Shown: positions 18,672 through 28,726 of the stretch, in pieces
Position numbering within the stretch: position 1 is the first letter of the stretch
Layout: every line of letters starts with the position of its first letter
NCBI GenBank assembly: GCA_012513315.1
Contig: JAAZCL010000158.1
Coordinates: 1-33,120 of the forward strand
DNA length: 33,120 nt
Direction of reading: 5' to 3'
DNA from: Bacteroidales bacterium
GTDB lineage: Bacteria; Bacteroidota; Bacteroidia; Bacteroidales; Dysgonomonadaceae
Made by a program: the position numbers and the translations under genes
The notes under the pieces: generated by a model
Databases searched by the model: none
The model's input: the letters and a program-made list of their open reading frames with translations, nothing else
Told to the model about the DNA's origin: nothing

Positions 18672-19243
18672 TAACTCTTTTGGGTTAAGTGATTATAAAT
18701 GCGTAAACATGCCCAGGCATCAATTGCTGCGTATGATTGTTGTGCAGGCGAAAGTTCGGCCGCCTCCCAGTTTGATAATCTTTGACTTTTTGATATTTTT
18801 TGTCCGAATAAAATGGCATAGATTTTTTGAAGACTATTATCCTCAATATCAAATTTATCTACAAATAATTGTAAATCGATAAAATTCTCTGGCGTTTTGC
18901 CAGTTCGTTTTCTTAGTGCTGCAAAATCATCGCGAAGTGAAAGACCTATTTTTTTTACGTTTGCATTGCTCATCAAATCTTCTAGCTCTTTGGGAAAACC
19001 AATCTTGTTTAGTCTGAATAAATAGCATTTTTCTTCTGTAGCTAATTGTAATAGTGCAACATTATTTATCTGGCCACGTTTAAACGCGGGTTTTGTCTCG
19101 GTATCAAATCCAATAACGGTTTTGGATGATAAATGATTTACTGCATCTTTTACTTGAGCTATATGATCTACTACAATAATATCTCCGTTATATACTACTC
19201 TATCGAGTTCTGCAATTTGTTGTTTTGTAATAGTTAATCCCAC
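18671..19243 (-). CDS. 3'-5' exonuclease (DEDD/RNase D-like)
   Basis: VIGFDTETKPAFKRGQINNVALLQLAT (Exo I), LRDDFAALRK, YAAIDAWACLRIY (Exo III). Its stop overlaps the methyltransferase start by 1 nt. Confidence 0.9.
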   Translation of the reverse strand: MGLTITKQQIAELDRVVYNGDIIVVDHIAQVKDAVNHLSSKTVIGFDTETKPAFKRGQINNVALLQLATEEKCYLFRLNKIGFPKELEDLMSNANVKKIGLSLRDDFAALRKRTGKTPENFIDLQLFVDKFDIEDNSLQKIYAILFGQKISKSQRLSNWEAAELSPAQQSYAAIDAWACLRIYNHLTQKS

Positions 19244-19803
19244 AGTTCCTCCTGATTTAAAAAGCTCCCGTCAGTAACGTCATTTTCTTTACTTAACAGA
19301 GCATGCAAAGGACGTAGTACATTTATAAGTTTTTGTCCCCAGTATGATTTAAAATTATTTGTGCAAATTTCTAGAGCGCTTTCCATTTGACTTGTAAGCT
19401 CGAACTGATATACCGAGATAAAATTTCTAATATCTTGATAAACGTCTGCTATATTTTCTGAAATGAATGCCGAAATAGGACGATCACTATATTTCATATC
19501 TTCAATGAAAACATCTAGATATATATCTTCTTCTCCCATGATTTCAGAGACTCTGAGTTCTACTCTAGAGTAATCTTCTTCCTGTACAAATATTTCGGGC
19601 ATTTCATCAAAAGAAGCTACTGTTTCGGGCAACAACGAAGCTTTAAGGTAAAGTAGAGGTAGAATCTTTAACATTCTATCAATCCATTCTGTCCTAGGCA
19701 ATATCTCATCACCTTCGAGTATTGCACAAAATTCAACCGACACTGTAACAAAATCTATTACATTTTTGTCGTATATTATCCTATCGTTTTCTATCTGTTC
19801 CAT
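19234..19803 (-). CDS. DUF5063 domain-containing protein
   Basis: MEQIENDRIIYDKNVIDFVTVSVEFCAILEG...FVQEEDYSRVELRVSEIMGEEDIYLDVF; synteny with the exonuclease and methyltransferase. The listed ORF start at 19914 runs past the promoter-like box, so ATG at 19803 is preferred. Confidence 0.75.
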   Translation of the reverse strand: MEQIENDRIIYDKNVIDFVTVSVEFCAILEGDEILPRTEWIDRMLKILPLLYLKASLLPETVASFDEMPEIFVQEEDYSRVELRVSEIMGEEDIYLDVFIEDMKYSDRPISAFISENIADVYQDIRNFISVYQFELTSQMESALEICTNNFKSYWGQKLINVLRPLHALLSKENDVTDGSFLNQEELWD

Positions 19804-19852
19804 ATGACAAAAGTACATAATATTTTCGATAAAGAATATATATTTAAAAGGA

Positions 19853-19908
19853 GCAGTTTTATTTTTAAATAGCACCAACTCAATAGTGAGGGTATTAAAA
19901 ATAACTGC
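19853..19908. repeat. 56-bp imperfect palindrome in the DUF5063/rimP divergent promoter region
   Basis: GCAGTT(TT)ATTTTTAA ... TTAAAAATAACTGC arms, with inner ACC-AA-CTCA-ATAG-TGAG-GGT. Confidence 0.6.
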
Positions 19909-19914
19909 AAACAT

Positions 19915-19945
19915 TTTGTGAATCCGTTTGAAAACTATATCTTTG
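19915..19945 (+). promoter_or_regulatory. Bacteroidota-type promoter of the rimP-nusA-infB operon (TTTG-N19-TATCTTTG)
   Basis: TTTG at 19915-19918, 19-nt spacer, TATCTTTG at 19938-19945; matches the -33/-7 consensus. Confidence 0.75.
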
Positions 19946-19961
19946 TAGTTGAAATGAATGA

Positions 19962-19991
19962 GGGGAAGCAGGAAATACCGCTTCCTTTTTT
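19962..19991 (+). terminator. Intrinsic-terminator-like hairpin in the rimP leader (candidate attenuator)
   Basis: GGGGAAGC-A-GG-AAATA-CC-GCTTCCTT followed by TTTT, just downstream of the promoter and 18 nt before the rimP start. Confidence 0.7.
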
Positions 19992-20008
19992 ATTCGATAG
20001 AAACTTAT

Positions 20009-20473
20009 ATGATCGAAAAGAGTATGCTTTTAGAACTCATTAATGAGTATTTGAAGGATTCATCAAATTATTTGGTGGAGGTTTCTATTGGTTCTGCCAA
20101 CAGTATTACTGTTGAAATTGACAATGACGAAGGGGTTAGCATTGAAGAATGTGTTGCTCTAAGTCATTATATAGAATCGAAGCTCGATCGGGAAACCGAG
20201 GATTTTGAACTCACGGTTACTTCGGCCGGATTAACATCGCCATTAAGAACTTTACGTCAATATAAAAAATTTGAAGGCAAAGAAGTAGAGGTACTAAGTA
20301 AGAATGGTAGAAAATATAAGGGTGAACTTAAGACTTCCAATGAGAACGGATTTACGATTATCGTAACCACAAAAATAAAACCGGAAGGCGCCAAACGAAA
20401 AGTTGAAATGAGTGAAGATATCAGCTTTAAGTTTGATGAGGTAAAATATACAAAATATCTGATTAGATTTTAA
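20009..20473 (+). CDS. rimP: Ribosome maturation factor RimP
   Basis: VEVSIGSANSITVEIDNDEGVSIEECVALSHYIESKLDRETEDFELTVTSAGLTSPLRTLRQYKKFEGKEVEV; upstream of nusA. Start at ATG 20009 preferred over 19958, which lies in the hairpin. Confidence 0.92.
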   Translation: MIEKSMLLELINEYLKDSSNYLVEVSIGSANSITVEIDNDEGVSIEECVALSHYIESKLDRETEDFELTVTSAGLTSPLRTLRQYKKFEGKEVEVLSKNGRKYKGELKTSNENGFTIIVTTKIKPEGAKRKVEMSEDISFKFDEVKYTKYLIRF

Positions 20474-20480
20474 ATAACAT

Positions 20481-21839
20481 ATGGGCAAGAAGAAAGATAC
20501 CATAAGCCTCATAGATACATTTTCTGAATTTAACGAGCTGAAAAATATCGATAAGGCAACGCTTATCAGCGTACTTGAAGAAGCATTTAGAAACGTAATA
20601 TCTAAATCTGTTGGAACAGATGAGAATTATGACATTATAATTAATCCAGACAAAGGTGATTTGGAAATCTGGCGTAACCGTGTAATAGTGGAAGATGGTG
20701 AGCTGGAAGATCCCAATATGGAGATAACTATTTCAGAAGCTCTTAAAATTGACGACGACTTTGAAGTAGGAGAAGAACTTACTGATGAAGTTCACCTTGA
20801 GCATTTTGGGAGGAGAACGATTCTAAACCTTCGTCAAACTCTTTCTTCCAAGATATTAGAACTTGAAAAAGACAACCTATATAATTTATATAAAGACAAG
20901 GTTGGAGAAATTGTATCAGGTGAAGTATATCAAGTATGGAAAAAAGAATTACTATTACTTGATGATGATCATAATGAACTTATTCTACCTAAAACAGAAC
21001 AGATACCTAGTGACTTCTTCCGTAAAGGAGAACATGTAAGGGCAGTTGTGGCTAGAGTAGAAAACAAAAACAACAACCCAAAAATAATTCTTTCACGTAC
21101 GTCAATTGTATTTCTAGAGCGCCTGTTTGAACAAGAGATTCCTGAAATAGCTGATGGGCTTATTACTATTAAAGGAATTGCCAGAATACCTGGAGAAAGA
21201 GCAAAGGTAGCAGTAGAAGCTTATGATGATCGTATAGATCCGGTTGGAGCCTGTGTTGGTATGAAAGGTTTTAGAATTCACGGGATTGTGCGTGAATTGC
21301 GCAATGAAAATATTGATGTTATTAATTATACTAATAACACTTCACTATATATACAACGTGCTTTAAGCCCTGCCAGGATTAACTCTATTACGATAAAAGA
21401 TGAGGAAAATCGCGCAGAAGTATTTCTAAACCCCGAAGAAGTTTCACTTGCAATTGGCAAGGGAGGAGCTAATATTAAGCTGGCATCTATGCTAACTGGA
21501 TACAACATAGAAGTATTTAGAGATATAGATGAAGTAGATGAAGAAGATATTTACCTAGATGAGTTTCGTGATGAAATTGATGGCTGGGTAATTGATCAGC
21601 TGAAAAAAATTGGGTGCTCGACAGCTAAAAATGTACTAGAAACTAGCAGAGAAAGACTCATTAAGGAGGCAGACCTAGAAGAAAGTACAGTAGATGAAAT
21701 TCTAGCCATTTTAAGGTTTGAATTTGAAGATGAAACCGAAGAAGCAGAAGATGTTGAAAATGTTGACGACATTGATTATATTGATGATGTTGAGAAAACA
21801 GAGGACAATGATGTAGTTGAAGACACCAATGTTGACTAA
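20481..21839 (+). CDS. nusA: Transcription termination/antitermination factor NusA
   Basis: S1 and KH domains: GEIVSGEVYQVWKKELLLL, VKGIARIPGERAKVAVEAYDDRIDPVGACVGMKGFRIHGIVRELRNENIDVI, LAIGKGGANIKLASMLTGYNIEV; acidic C-terminal tail. Confidence 0.95.
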   Translation: MGKKKDTISLIDTFSEFNELKNIDKATLISVLEEAFRNVISKSVGTDENYDIIINPDKGDLEIWRNRVIVEDGELEDPNMEITISEALKIDDDFEVGEELTDEVHLEHFGRRTILNLRQTLSSKILELEKDNLYNLYKDKVGEIVSGEVYQVWKKELLLLDDDHNELILPKTEQIPSDFFRKGEHVRAVVARVENKNNNPKIILSRTSIVFLERLFEQEIPEIADGLITIKGIARIPGERAKVAVEAYDDRIDPVGACVGMKGFRIHGIVRELRNENIDVINYTNNTSLYIQRALSPARINSITIKDEENRAEVFLNPEEVSLAIGKGGANIKLASMLTGYNIEVFRDIDEVDEEDIYLDEFRDEIDGWVIDQLKKIGCSTAKNVLETSRERLIKEADLEESTVDEILAILRFEFEDETEEAEDVENVDDIDYIDDVEKTEDNDVVEDTNVD

Positions 21840-21921
21840 AAAAGATGAAACTCAAATCTACCACTTCGTGTTAAAATAAATGGTGTTAAAATAAAAAGAG
21901 AAAAGGATAGAAGATTTATAT

Positions 21922-24900
21922 ATGCCTATTAGACTAATAAAAGTTTCGAAAAATTTAAATGTGGGAATAAACAGCCTTGTTGAATTTCTGCACAAAAAAG
22001 GTATTGAAGTAGAAGCAAACCCCAATGTAAAAATTGAGGATGAACATTACAATTTACTTGTTACTGAGTTTGGTAAAGACAAAAGCATCAAACTTGAAGC
22101 GCTGGAAACACGTGAAAAGCTGCATCGTAGAGATGATAAACGTGATACGGTAGCAATAGAAGGTTATGATCTGCCTGAAGATCGAGCACCTAAAAGAAGT
22201 GCAAATAAAGAAACAATAGAGACTGAAATTCCACAAGAATTAAAACCTCAATTAAACGTAATAGGCAATATCGATTTAGAAACCTTGAATAAAAAGCGTA
22301 CTCCTTCTTTGAAAACCAAATCAGAATTGGATAATAAGAATAAAGAGGAAGTTTTAAAAGAAGAGAAAACTGTTGAGGTAGAACCTAAAAAACCAGTAGA
22401 ATCCAAAACTGACATACCAGAATCTAAAGCAACAGTTGAAACCGAAGACATTAAGATTCCTGAAAAAGAAATTAAGGTTGAAGATTCTCCAAAAAAAGAT
22501 AATGTTGTTGCTTCTGAAGTAGAAGAAAGCTTTGAAAAAGAGGCAGAATCTATTTCAAAAGCTGTGCCTATTAAAGAGAAAAAAACTATTGTCGAAACAG
22601 AGTCTAAACCAGTAGTCGGAGCAGAGATAGAAAAAGAAAAGGTTAAAGAAATAAAAGCAGAGGTAATAGCGGATAAAGGAGCTGAAATTACAGACCCCAC
22701 GATACTAGAACCATCAAAGGAATCACAGAAAACTGTAGAAAAGATCGAAACTAAGAAACAGACTGTAGAACCGATTAAAGAAGAACCGGCTACAAAAGAA
22801 AAAGCAGCTTTTAAGGTTGAAGATGTTAAAACAGAGGAATTAAAATCTGAAGAAGTCAAACCAGATGAAGAAGCAGCTAAACCAGAAGGGAGATCTGTAA
22901 AAGTATTCAGACTCAACAAAAACAAGCTGGAGTCGAATATAGTAGTAAAAGGATCAATAGATCTAAGTACTATTAACGACCGTACACGCCCTCCGAGGAA
23001 GTCAAGAGCAGAACGCAAAAAGGAACGATTAGAACGTGAACAAAAAAGCCTTGACGGAAAAAAGCTAAAAGATGAAAAAATAAAACTGCTAAAAAAAGAA
23101 ACTATCGACGAGCAGAAGAAACATCCTCAAGCCGCTGACAGTACTGACGATAATAAGAAGAAAAAACGTAAACGTATACGTTCAGGTAAAGTTAATTTGG
23201 AAAAACCTGGGAGCTTCAACCAATCATCTACAACTGCTAGAAGAGGTGATAGAAAAGCAACTCTAAGAAAACCGGTTAAAGCTGAAGTAAAAGAAGAGGA
23301 TGTACAAAAACAAATCAAAGAAACTCTAGCTCGCCTAACAGAAAAAAGAGGCAAGAAAGGTGGAGCAAGATACAGACGCGAAAAACGTGAAGCCAGTGCT
23401 ACAAAGCAAAGAGAGGAAATCAAACAGCAGGAAAGAGAAAGTCTTACATTGCAACTCACTGAGTTTGTAACTGCTAACGATTTGGCTAACATGATGGATG
23501 TACCTGTTACTGATGTTATCTCTACCTGTATGAGCCTTGGTGTTATGGTTGCTATTAACCAGCGTTTGGACGCAGAAATAATCAATCTTGTTGCTGAAGA
23601 ATATGGATTTAAAACCGAATATGTAAGCGCAGATGTAATTGAGGCAATTGCAGAAGAGGTTGATAATCCAGAAGATCTTATTCCACGTTCTCCCATTGTT
23701 ACAGTTATGGGTCACGTAGATCATGGTAAGACATCTCTACTTGACAGTATAAGGAGTACTAATGTAATTGGTGACGAAGCAGGTGGTATAACACAGCATA
23801 TTGGTGCTTATAACGTAGAATTGCCAAGTGGAAGAAAGATTACTTTCCTTGACACTCCCGGTCACGAAGCATTTACAGCTATGCGTGCACGTGGTGCTAA
23901 AGTTACTGACGTTGTTATAATTATAATTGCTGCAGATGATAATGTGATGCCACAGACTGTTGAGGCAATTAATCACGCTGGCGCAGCAGGTGTACCAATT
24001 GTGTTTGCAATTAACAAAATTGACAAAAATGGCGCAAACCCTGAAAAAATAAAAGAAAGGCTTGCCGAGATGAATTATCTTGTTGAGGATTGGGGCGGTC
24101 AATACCAATCTCAAGAGATTTCGGCTAAAAAAGGAATAGGCATACGAGAACTTCTTGAGAAAGTTTTACTTGAAGCTGATTTACTTGAACTAAAAGCTAA
24201 TCCTAACCGTAGTGCTTCGGGTTCAGTTATAGAATCGGAATTAGATAAAGGTCGTGGTTATATTTCAACTATACTCGTTGAAAATGGCACATTAAAACAA
24301 GGTGACATTGTATTAGCCGGGGCTTATTTCGGTAAAATAAGAGCAATGTTTAACGAACGTAATCAACGAATTGAGGAAGCAGGACCTTCAGAACCAGCTC
24401 TTATACTTGGACTTAACGGAGCACCTCAGGCAGGCGACACATTTAATGTTATGGAAACTGAGCAAGAAGCACGTTCTATTGCCAGTAGAAGAGAACAGCT
24501 ACAGCGTGAGCAATCAATGAGAACTCAAAAAATGCTAACACTCGATGATATTGGTAGAAGAATTGCCATAGGTAATTTCCAACAACTAAATATTATTGTA
24601 AAGGGTGATGTTGATGGATCAGTTGAAGCTCTTTCAGACTCATTGATACGTCTTTCAACCGAAGAAATTCAAATTAATGTAATTCATAAAGCAGTAGGTC
24701 AAATTTCAGAATCAGATATTACACTTGCTGCCGCATCAGAGGCAATTATCATAGGATTCCAGGTTCGTCCATCTTTAGGTGCGCGTAAAGAAGCAGAAAA
24801 ATCAGGAGTAGATATACGTTTATATTCTATTATTTACGATGCTATTGAAGAAGTTACTGCTGCAATGGAGGGTATGTTGTCTCCAGATATTAAAGAAGAG

Positions 24901-25191
24901 ATTACAGGAAACGTAGAAGTTCTGGATGTGTTTAAAGTATCTAAAGTTGGTACGGTTGCTGGAAGTATGGTGCGTGATGGCAAAATTAAACGTTCAAGTA
25001 AAATACGCTTAATACGTGATGGTATAGTAATTTTCACTGGTGTACTTGATTCTCTCAAGAGATTTAAAGATGACGTTAGAGAAGTTTCAGTGGGATACGA
25101 ATGTGGTATTACTATTCAAAACTTCAACGATATAAAAGTAGGTGATATTATTGAATCATATGAAGAAATTGAGGTTAAGAAAACCTTGTAG
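21922..25191 (+). CDS. infB: Translation initiation factor IF-2, long Lys/Glu-rich N-terminal region
   Basis: IF2_N start [28 protein letters not shown]-domain [39 protein letters not shown]. Confidence 0.97.
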   Translation: MPIRLIKVSKNLNVGINSLVEFLHKKGIEVEANPNVKIEDEHYNLLVTEFGKDKSIKLEALETREKLHRRDDKRDTVAIEGYDLPEDRAPKRSANKETIETEIPQELKPQLNVIGNIDLETLNKKRTPSLKTKSELDNKNKEEVLKEEKTVEVEPKKPVESKTDIPESKATVETEDIKIPEKEIKVEDSPKKDNVVASEVEESFEKEAESISKAVPIKEKKTIVETESKPVVGAEIEKEKVKEIKAEVIADKGAEITDPTILEPSKESQKTVEKIETKKQTVEPIKEEPATKEKAAFKVEDVKTEELKSEEVKPDEEAAKPEGRSVKVFRLNKNKLESNIVVKGSIDLSTINDRTRPPRKSRAERKKERLEREQKSLDGKKLKDEKIKLLKKETIDEQKKHPQAADSTDDNKKKKRKRIRSGKVNLEKPGSFNQSSTTARRGDRKATLRKPVKAEVKEEDVQKQIKETLARLTEKRGKKGGARYRREKREASATKQREEIKQQERESLTLQLTEFVTANDLANMMDVPVTDVISTCMSLGVMVAINQRLDAEIINLVAEEYGFKTEYVSADVIEAIAEEVDNPEDLIPRSPIVTVMGHVDHGKTSLLDSIRSTNVIGDEAGGITQHIGAYNVELPSGRKITFLDTPGHEAFTAMRARGAKVTDVVIIIIAADDNVMPQTVEAINHAGAAGVPIVFAINKIDKNGANPEKIKERLAEMNYLVEDWGGQYQSQEISAKKGIGIRELLEKVLLEADLLELKANPNRSASGSVIESELDKGRGYISTILVENGTLKQGDIVLAGAYFGKIRAMFNERNQRIEEAGPSEPALILGLNGAPQAGDTFNVMETEQEARSIASRREQLQREQSMRTQKMLTLDDIGRRIAIGNFQQLNIIVKGDVDGSVEALSDSLIRLSTEEIQINVIHKAVGQISESDITLAAASEAIIIGFQVRPSLGARKEAEKSGVDIRLYSIIYDAIEEVTAAMEGMLSPDIKEEITGNVEVLDVFKVSKVGTVAGSMVRDGKIKRSSKIRLIRDGIVIFTGVLDSLKRFKDDVREVSVGYECGITIQNFNDIKVGDIIESYEEIEVKKTL

Positions 25192-25223
25192 AAAAGAATA
25201 TTCATTGCATAAAGTTTATAATT

Positions 25224-25754
25224 ATGACTAAAATTAAATTATGGACTCTAAGTCTGTTTGTTTTGTTTGTAAGCCTTTCTGCTTACTCCCAAATTATGCC
25301 CGTTGCACAAAGTACTGTCGCATATATTAACAGCGATGAACTTCTTGAAGCATTTCCAGAAAGAAAACAAGCAACTGACCAACTATTAATTTTAAGTGAA
25401 GAGTATAAAAAAGAGCTTGATTTGATGCAAAACGAATATAATAAAAAGTATTCAGATTACATTACATATCAAGCCTCTCTGGCAGAGAACATTAAACTTC
25501 GCAGAATGCAAGAACTGACTGAATTAGAAAACAGAATGCAGGAGTTTATGGAAATGGCACAAAAAGACATAGAGTTTCAGGAGAAGGAAAGACTTGAGCC
25601 TCTAAGGAAAAGGATTTCTGATGCTATTAATGCTGTTGGATTAGAACGCAACTATACGGTAATATATGATTTAGCCGATTCCGGAATTGCATTTGTTTCT
25701 CCTAGTGCTGAGGATGCTACCCCTTTTGTAAAACAAAAACTGGGGATTCGTTAA
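25224..25754 (+). CDS. OmpH/Skp family periplasmic chaperone
   Basis: Signal peptide; VAYINSDELLEAFPERKQATDQLLILSEEYKKELDLMQNEYNKKYSDY coiled coil; YTVIYDLADSGIAF. Confidence 0.9.
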   Translation: MTKIKLWTLSLFVLFVSLSAYSQIMPVAQSTVAYINSDELLEAFPERKQATDQLLILSEEYKKELDLMQNEYNKKYSDYITYQASLAENIKLRRMQELTELENRMQEFMEMAQKDIEFQEKERLEPLRKRISDAINAVGLERNYTVIYDLADSGIAFVSPSAEDATPFVKQKLGIR

Positions 25755-25770
25755 TCAACATGCTACTTTT

Positions 25771-26610
25771 GTGGAAGATAAAGATACCCATAGAGATGGT
25801 GCAATTGGAGTGTTTGATTCTGGATATGGTGGTCTAACCGTATTATCAGAGATAAAATCACTAATGCCCGAATATGACTTTATCTATTTAGGAGATAATG
25901 CTCGAACTCCATATGGTAATCGTTCTTACGAAAGAGTATATGAATTCACTCTAGAAGCTGTAAAATGGTTTTTCAAACATGGGTGCAAGCTTGTTGTCTT
26001 GGCATGTAACACAGCTTCAGCAAAAGCTTTAAGGAGTATACAACAAATAGATCTCCCTAAAATTGACATAAACAATAGGGTATTGGGTGTGATAAGACCT
26101 ACTGCAGAAAATGTTTCAAAGATTTCTCAATCGGGTCATATAGGTATCATGGGAACCGAAGGTACAATTCAATCTAAATCTTATGATATAGAGATAAATA
26201 AATTACACCCACATATGTTTGTTACTGGTGAAGCATGTCCAATGTGGGTTCCATTAGTGGAGAACAGAGAATATAATAAACCTGGTGCCGATTATTTTGT
26301 TAAAAAGCATATAGACAGTATATTATCAAAAGATCCTCTTATAGACACTATTATTCTTGGTTGCACACATTATCCCCTTTTAATTGAAAAGATAACCGAT
26401 TTTTTACCAAAGGGAGTAAGGGCAATATCACAAGGGAAATTAGTTGCAGAAAGTCTTAAAAATTATCTAGAAAGACATCCTGAAATGGATATTTTGTGTA
26501 CTAAAAACGGTACTATAACATACTTTACTACCGATTCTCCTTCAAAATTTATAGAACAAGCATCCATTTTTCTTGATGAGGAAATTGTTGCTCAAAAAGC
26601 TGACTTATAA
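25771..26610 (+). CDS. murI: Glutamate racemase (GTG start)
   Basis: GAIGVFDSGYGGLTVLSEIKSLMPEYDFIYLGDNARTPYGNRS, LVVLACNTASAKALR, IILGCTHYPLLIEKI. Confidence 0.95.
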   Translation: MEDKDTHRDGAIGVFDSGYGGLTVLSEIKSLMPEYDFIYLGDNARTPYGNRSYERVYEFTLEAVKWFFKHGCKLVVLACNTASAKALRSIQQIDLPKIDINNRVLGVIRPTAENVSKISQSGHIGIMGTEGTIQSKSYDIEINKLHPHMFVTGEACPMWVPLVENREYNKPGADYFVKKHIDSILSKDPLIDTIILGCTHYPLLIEKITDFLPKGVRAISQGKLVAESLKNYLERHPEMDILCTKNGTITYFTTDSPSKFIEQASIFLDEEIVAQKADL

Positions 26611-26611
26611 T

Positions 26612-27217
26612 ATGAACTGGTTTGATTTAGTCATACTCATTCTATTACTAATTGCCTTAGTAAATGGATATAGAAATGGCTTAATTCAGCAACTTGTGGG
26701 TTTAGCAATAATATTACTATCTGCTATCTTTGGAGGTAAACTTGCGGCATACATTCTTCCTGAACTTAATAGATTATTAGAACTATCTCCAAATCTTGCG
26801 AGGGTTTTATCGTTTGTTTTAGCATTTGCTGCTATTGCAATAGTTATTTCCCTTATCGGCAGACTTATACATCAGCTATTGTCAGTAATACTACTTAGTA
26901 CTGTAAATAGAATTCTTGGCAGCATCATAGCTGTAGGAACACTAATGTTTATTTTGAGTATTATTCTCAATCTAGTATTAATGCTAGATAAAAATGAAAG
27001 TCTTATTAGCAAAGATATAAAAAAAGATTCCTTCTTTTTTGAACGTGTAGAAGCTGTTGTTCCTGCAGTTGTACCGTATCTTAATAAAGAATTATGGGAA
27101 TTTATACCCGAAAACTATAGAGAAGAAATAGATAAAAAAAGTGATAGCATATTTCAAAATACGCCTAAAAGAATAGATATAGATTCAGTTTTCCAAAAAG
27201 AACATTTTACTGTATAA
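26612..27217 (+). CDS. CvpA family protein
   Basis: MNWFDLVILILLLIALVNGYRNGLIQQLVGLAIILLSAIFGGKLA, four TM helices. Start at ATG 26612 rather than 26573 inside murI. Confidence 0.9.
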   Translation: MNWFDLVILILLLIALVNGYRNGLIQQLVGLAIILLSAIFGGKLAAYILPELNRLLELSPNLARVLSFVLAFAAIAIVISLIGRLIHQLLSVILLSTVNRILGSIIAVGTLMFILSIILNLVLMLDKNESLISKDIKKDSFFFERVEAVVPAVVPYLNKELWEFIPENYREEIDKKSDSIFQNTPKRIDIDSVFQKEHFTV

Positions 27218-27226
27218 AATTTATAT

Positions 27227-27913
27227 ATGAAAATACACAAAGAAGGTAAATCTCCATTGATTAATATATTGATAGTAATATTTATAATAAATGTTACTAC
27301 TTTTTACTTTTTCTCCGAGACACTATTTGCAACCATCGTGCTTGCTATATCACTTATATTATTAGCATTAACGATAAATTTTTATAGAAGTCCCGAGCGT
27401 GTTTACAAAGGGGATCTTCATGGCTTAGTAAACAGCCCTACCGACGGCAAAATAGTCGCAATTGAACGAGTATATGAAAAGAATTTCTTTAATGAAGAAA
27501 GAATTCAGGTTTCAATATTTATGTCGGTTTTCAACGCCCATTCAAATTGGATACCGGTCTCGGGAAAAATCACTCATTACTCACATGTCGATGGCAACTT
27601 CCATGTGGCTTATCTTCCTAAATCAAGTACTGAAAACGAACACACTAATATTGTTATTGAAACCCCCCAACATGGCACGATATTAACAAAACAAATTGCT
27701 GGGGCTGTTGCACGAAGAATTGTTACATATGTAAAAGAAGGGGAAGAAGTGCATATCGGCTCCCCTCTTGGATTCATTAAATTAGGGTCGAGAATGGATG
27801 TTTTTCTACCTGTCAATTCAGAATTAATGGTTAATATTGGAGATGAGGTTCGCGCAAACAATACATTCCTTGCTCGGTTAGCTAAAACCAATGAAACATT
27901 GGGAGAGGAATAA
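27227..27913 (+). CDS. psd: Phosphatidylserine decarboxylase family protein
   Basis: NFYRSPERVYKGDLHGLVNSPTDGKIVAIERVYEKNFF, IFMSVFNAHSNWIPVSGKITHYSHVDGNFHVAYLPKSSTENEHTNIVIET, KLGSRMDVFLP. Confidence 0.93.
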   Translation: MKIHKEGKSPLINILIVIFIINVTTFYFFSETLFATIVLAISLILLALTINFYRSPERVYKGDLHGLVNSPTDGKIVAIERVYEKNFFNEERIQVSIFMSVFNAHSNWIPVSGKITHYSHVDGNFHVAYLPKSSTENEHTNIVIETPQHGTILTKQIAGAVARRIVTYVKEGEEVHIGSPLGFIKLGSRMDVFLPVNSELMVNIGDEVRANNTFLARLAKTNETLGEE

Positions 27914-27941
27914 AGCTTTCATTCAATGAATATTATAGATC

Positions 27942-28649
27942 ATGCGTAAACAAATACCCAACATTATAACTCTTCTGAACCTGTTTTCTGGTACCATAGC
28001 CATTACACTTGCTTTTAATGGTAATTTCTTAGGAGTAGTAATTTGGGTAGTTATTGCTGCAATCTTCGACTTTTTTGATGGAATGGCAGCACGTGCTTTA
28101 AAAGCTTACTCACCTTTGGGTAAAGAGCTTGATTCATTAGCTGATGTAGTAAGCTTTGGAGTGGCTCCTGCTTCTGCTCTTTATATATTAATAAAAGACA
28201 ACTTTATTTACTCAGAAGCGCTGCAATCGATGAGTCATTTAATACCTTACATAGCATTTCTAATTCCAGTTTTTGCGGCATACCGACTAGCGAAATTCAA
28301 TATTGATACTCGTCAGTCTCATACTTTTATTGGTCTACCTACTCCAGCTAATGGACTTTTTTGGATTAGCTATTGTTATGCTATTGATAAATTAGCTATA
28401 CAAAATGAAATAATTTTTTATGTTACTGTAATAGCAGTAATGTTCATGTCAATTATTATGATAGCCGAAATTCCAATGTTTTCCTTTAAATCCCAAAACA
28501 AAGGCTTTAAAGGAAACGAAAAACAGATAATACTAATACTTCTTTCTATTTTATTTCTTGCAATATTTGGCATAGGGGGGGTAGTTCTAAGTATTATTGC
28601 CTATATTTTTATTTCAATATTTAGTAACCGTTACAAAACTAAGCGTTAA
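27942..28649 (+). CDS. pssA: CDP-diacylglycerol--serine O-phosphatidyltransferase
   Basis: IPNIITLLNLFSGTIAITLAFNG; CDP-alcohol phosphatidyltransferase motif FDFFDGMAARALKAYSPLGKELDSLADVVSFGVAPA. Confidence 0.95.
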   Translation: MRKQIPNIITLLNLFSGTIAITLAFNGNFLGVVIWVVIAAIFDFFDGMAARALKAYSPLGKELDSLADVVSFGVAPASALYILIKDNFIYSEALQSMSHLIPYIAFLIPVFAAYRLAKFNIDTRQSHTFIGLPTPANGLFWISYCYAIDKLAIQNEIIFYVTVIAVMFMSIIMIAEIPMFSFKSQNKGFKGNEKQIILILLSILFLAIFGIGGVVLSIIAYIFISIFSNRYKTKR

Positions 28650-28726
28650 ATTATTGAAACAAGTATGCCTGAATAGAATGATTCATAGTATCTTTACTTT
28701 ATAACTAAAAGCTCAGTATACTGCAT

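Noticed and set aside
22248-23018. 256-aa antisense ORF inside infB
   Set aside because: Ser/Thr-rich low-complexity translation mirrors the Lys/Glu-rich IF-2 linker on the other strand; no start context or homology motif.
23127-24114. Antisense ORFs 23127-23696, 23335-23724 and 23737-24114 inside infB
   Set aside because: They overlap a strongly conserved coding region and have no recognisable domain; typical shadow ORFs.
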